Source: Aurelia coerulea (lineage: Eukaryota; Cnidaria; Scyphozoa; Semaeostomeae; Ulmaridae). Taken from it: a DNA stretch of 64,000 bases. The stretch covers positions 11,357,001 to 11,421,000 of the forward strand of contig CM076948.1 in NCBI GenBank assembly GCA_039566865.1. The letters run 5' to 3'. Below: more notes on the stretch, generated by a model. The model did not search any database. It saw only the letters and a program-made list of their open reading frames with translations, and was not told the DNA's origin. The stretch itself is not shown here. Within the stretch, counting starts at the first letter, position 1.

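Overview
The window is A+T-rich eukaryotic DNA from an animal. It lies inside one very large, intron-rich gene on the minus strand: a homolog of HYDIN, the giant central-pair protein of motile cilia and flagella. I could assemble 32 consecutive exons from the window edge at 64000 down to 3173. All have GT..AG borders and every exon-exon junction keeps frame. Together they give about 2,128 codons (6.39 kb of coding sequence in about 60.8 kb) and align in order with the middle of vertebrate HYDIN. Neither end of the gene is in the window. No second host gene is convincing.

Layout along the protein, from high to low coordinates: ASH/MSP-type immunoglobulin-like repeats (63.9-40.7 kb); a P-loop, adenylate-kinase-like module split over several exons (36.3-27.2 kb); a highly charged Lys/Glu-rich and low-complexity linker (27.4-14.7 kb); then further ASH-type repeats (14.5-3.2 kb). 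About nine tenths of the sequence is intron, and many introns are packed with mobile-element remains.

The introns hold 5'-truncated, broken non-LTR retrotransposons (LINE reverse transcriptase fragments on both strands), tRNA-derived SINE-like sequences, non-autonomous hAT elements (two with perfect 8-bp target duplications, at 1281-2345 and 59323-60440), a Harbinger-like MITE with TAA duplications (26517-27000), and pogo-like MITEs. There are also at least five families of TA-flanked foldback elements whose tips read C(A/C)GGGTG... or close to it. A 1.67-kb palindrome (16290-17965), a pentanucleotide satellite (25771-26017) and several nested insertions are also present.

Organism: the close HYDIN match, the intron richness and the LINE tail sequences suggest a marine invertebrate, possibly a cnidarian. 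That placement is inference with modest confidence. I found no operon-like, prokaryotic or CRISPR feature.

The most unusual observation is the set of foldback families that differ internally but share their terminal grammar, including two copies of identical 595-bp length. The P-loop module of HYDIN, with its lineage-variable insertion, is the most interesting protein feature.
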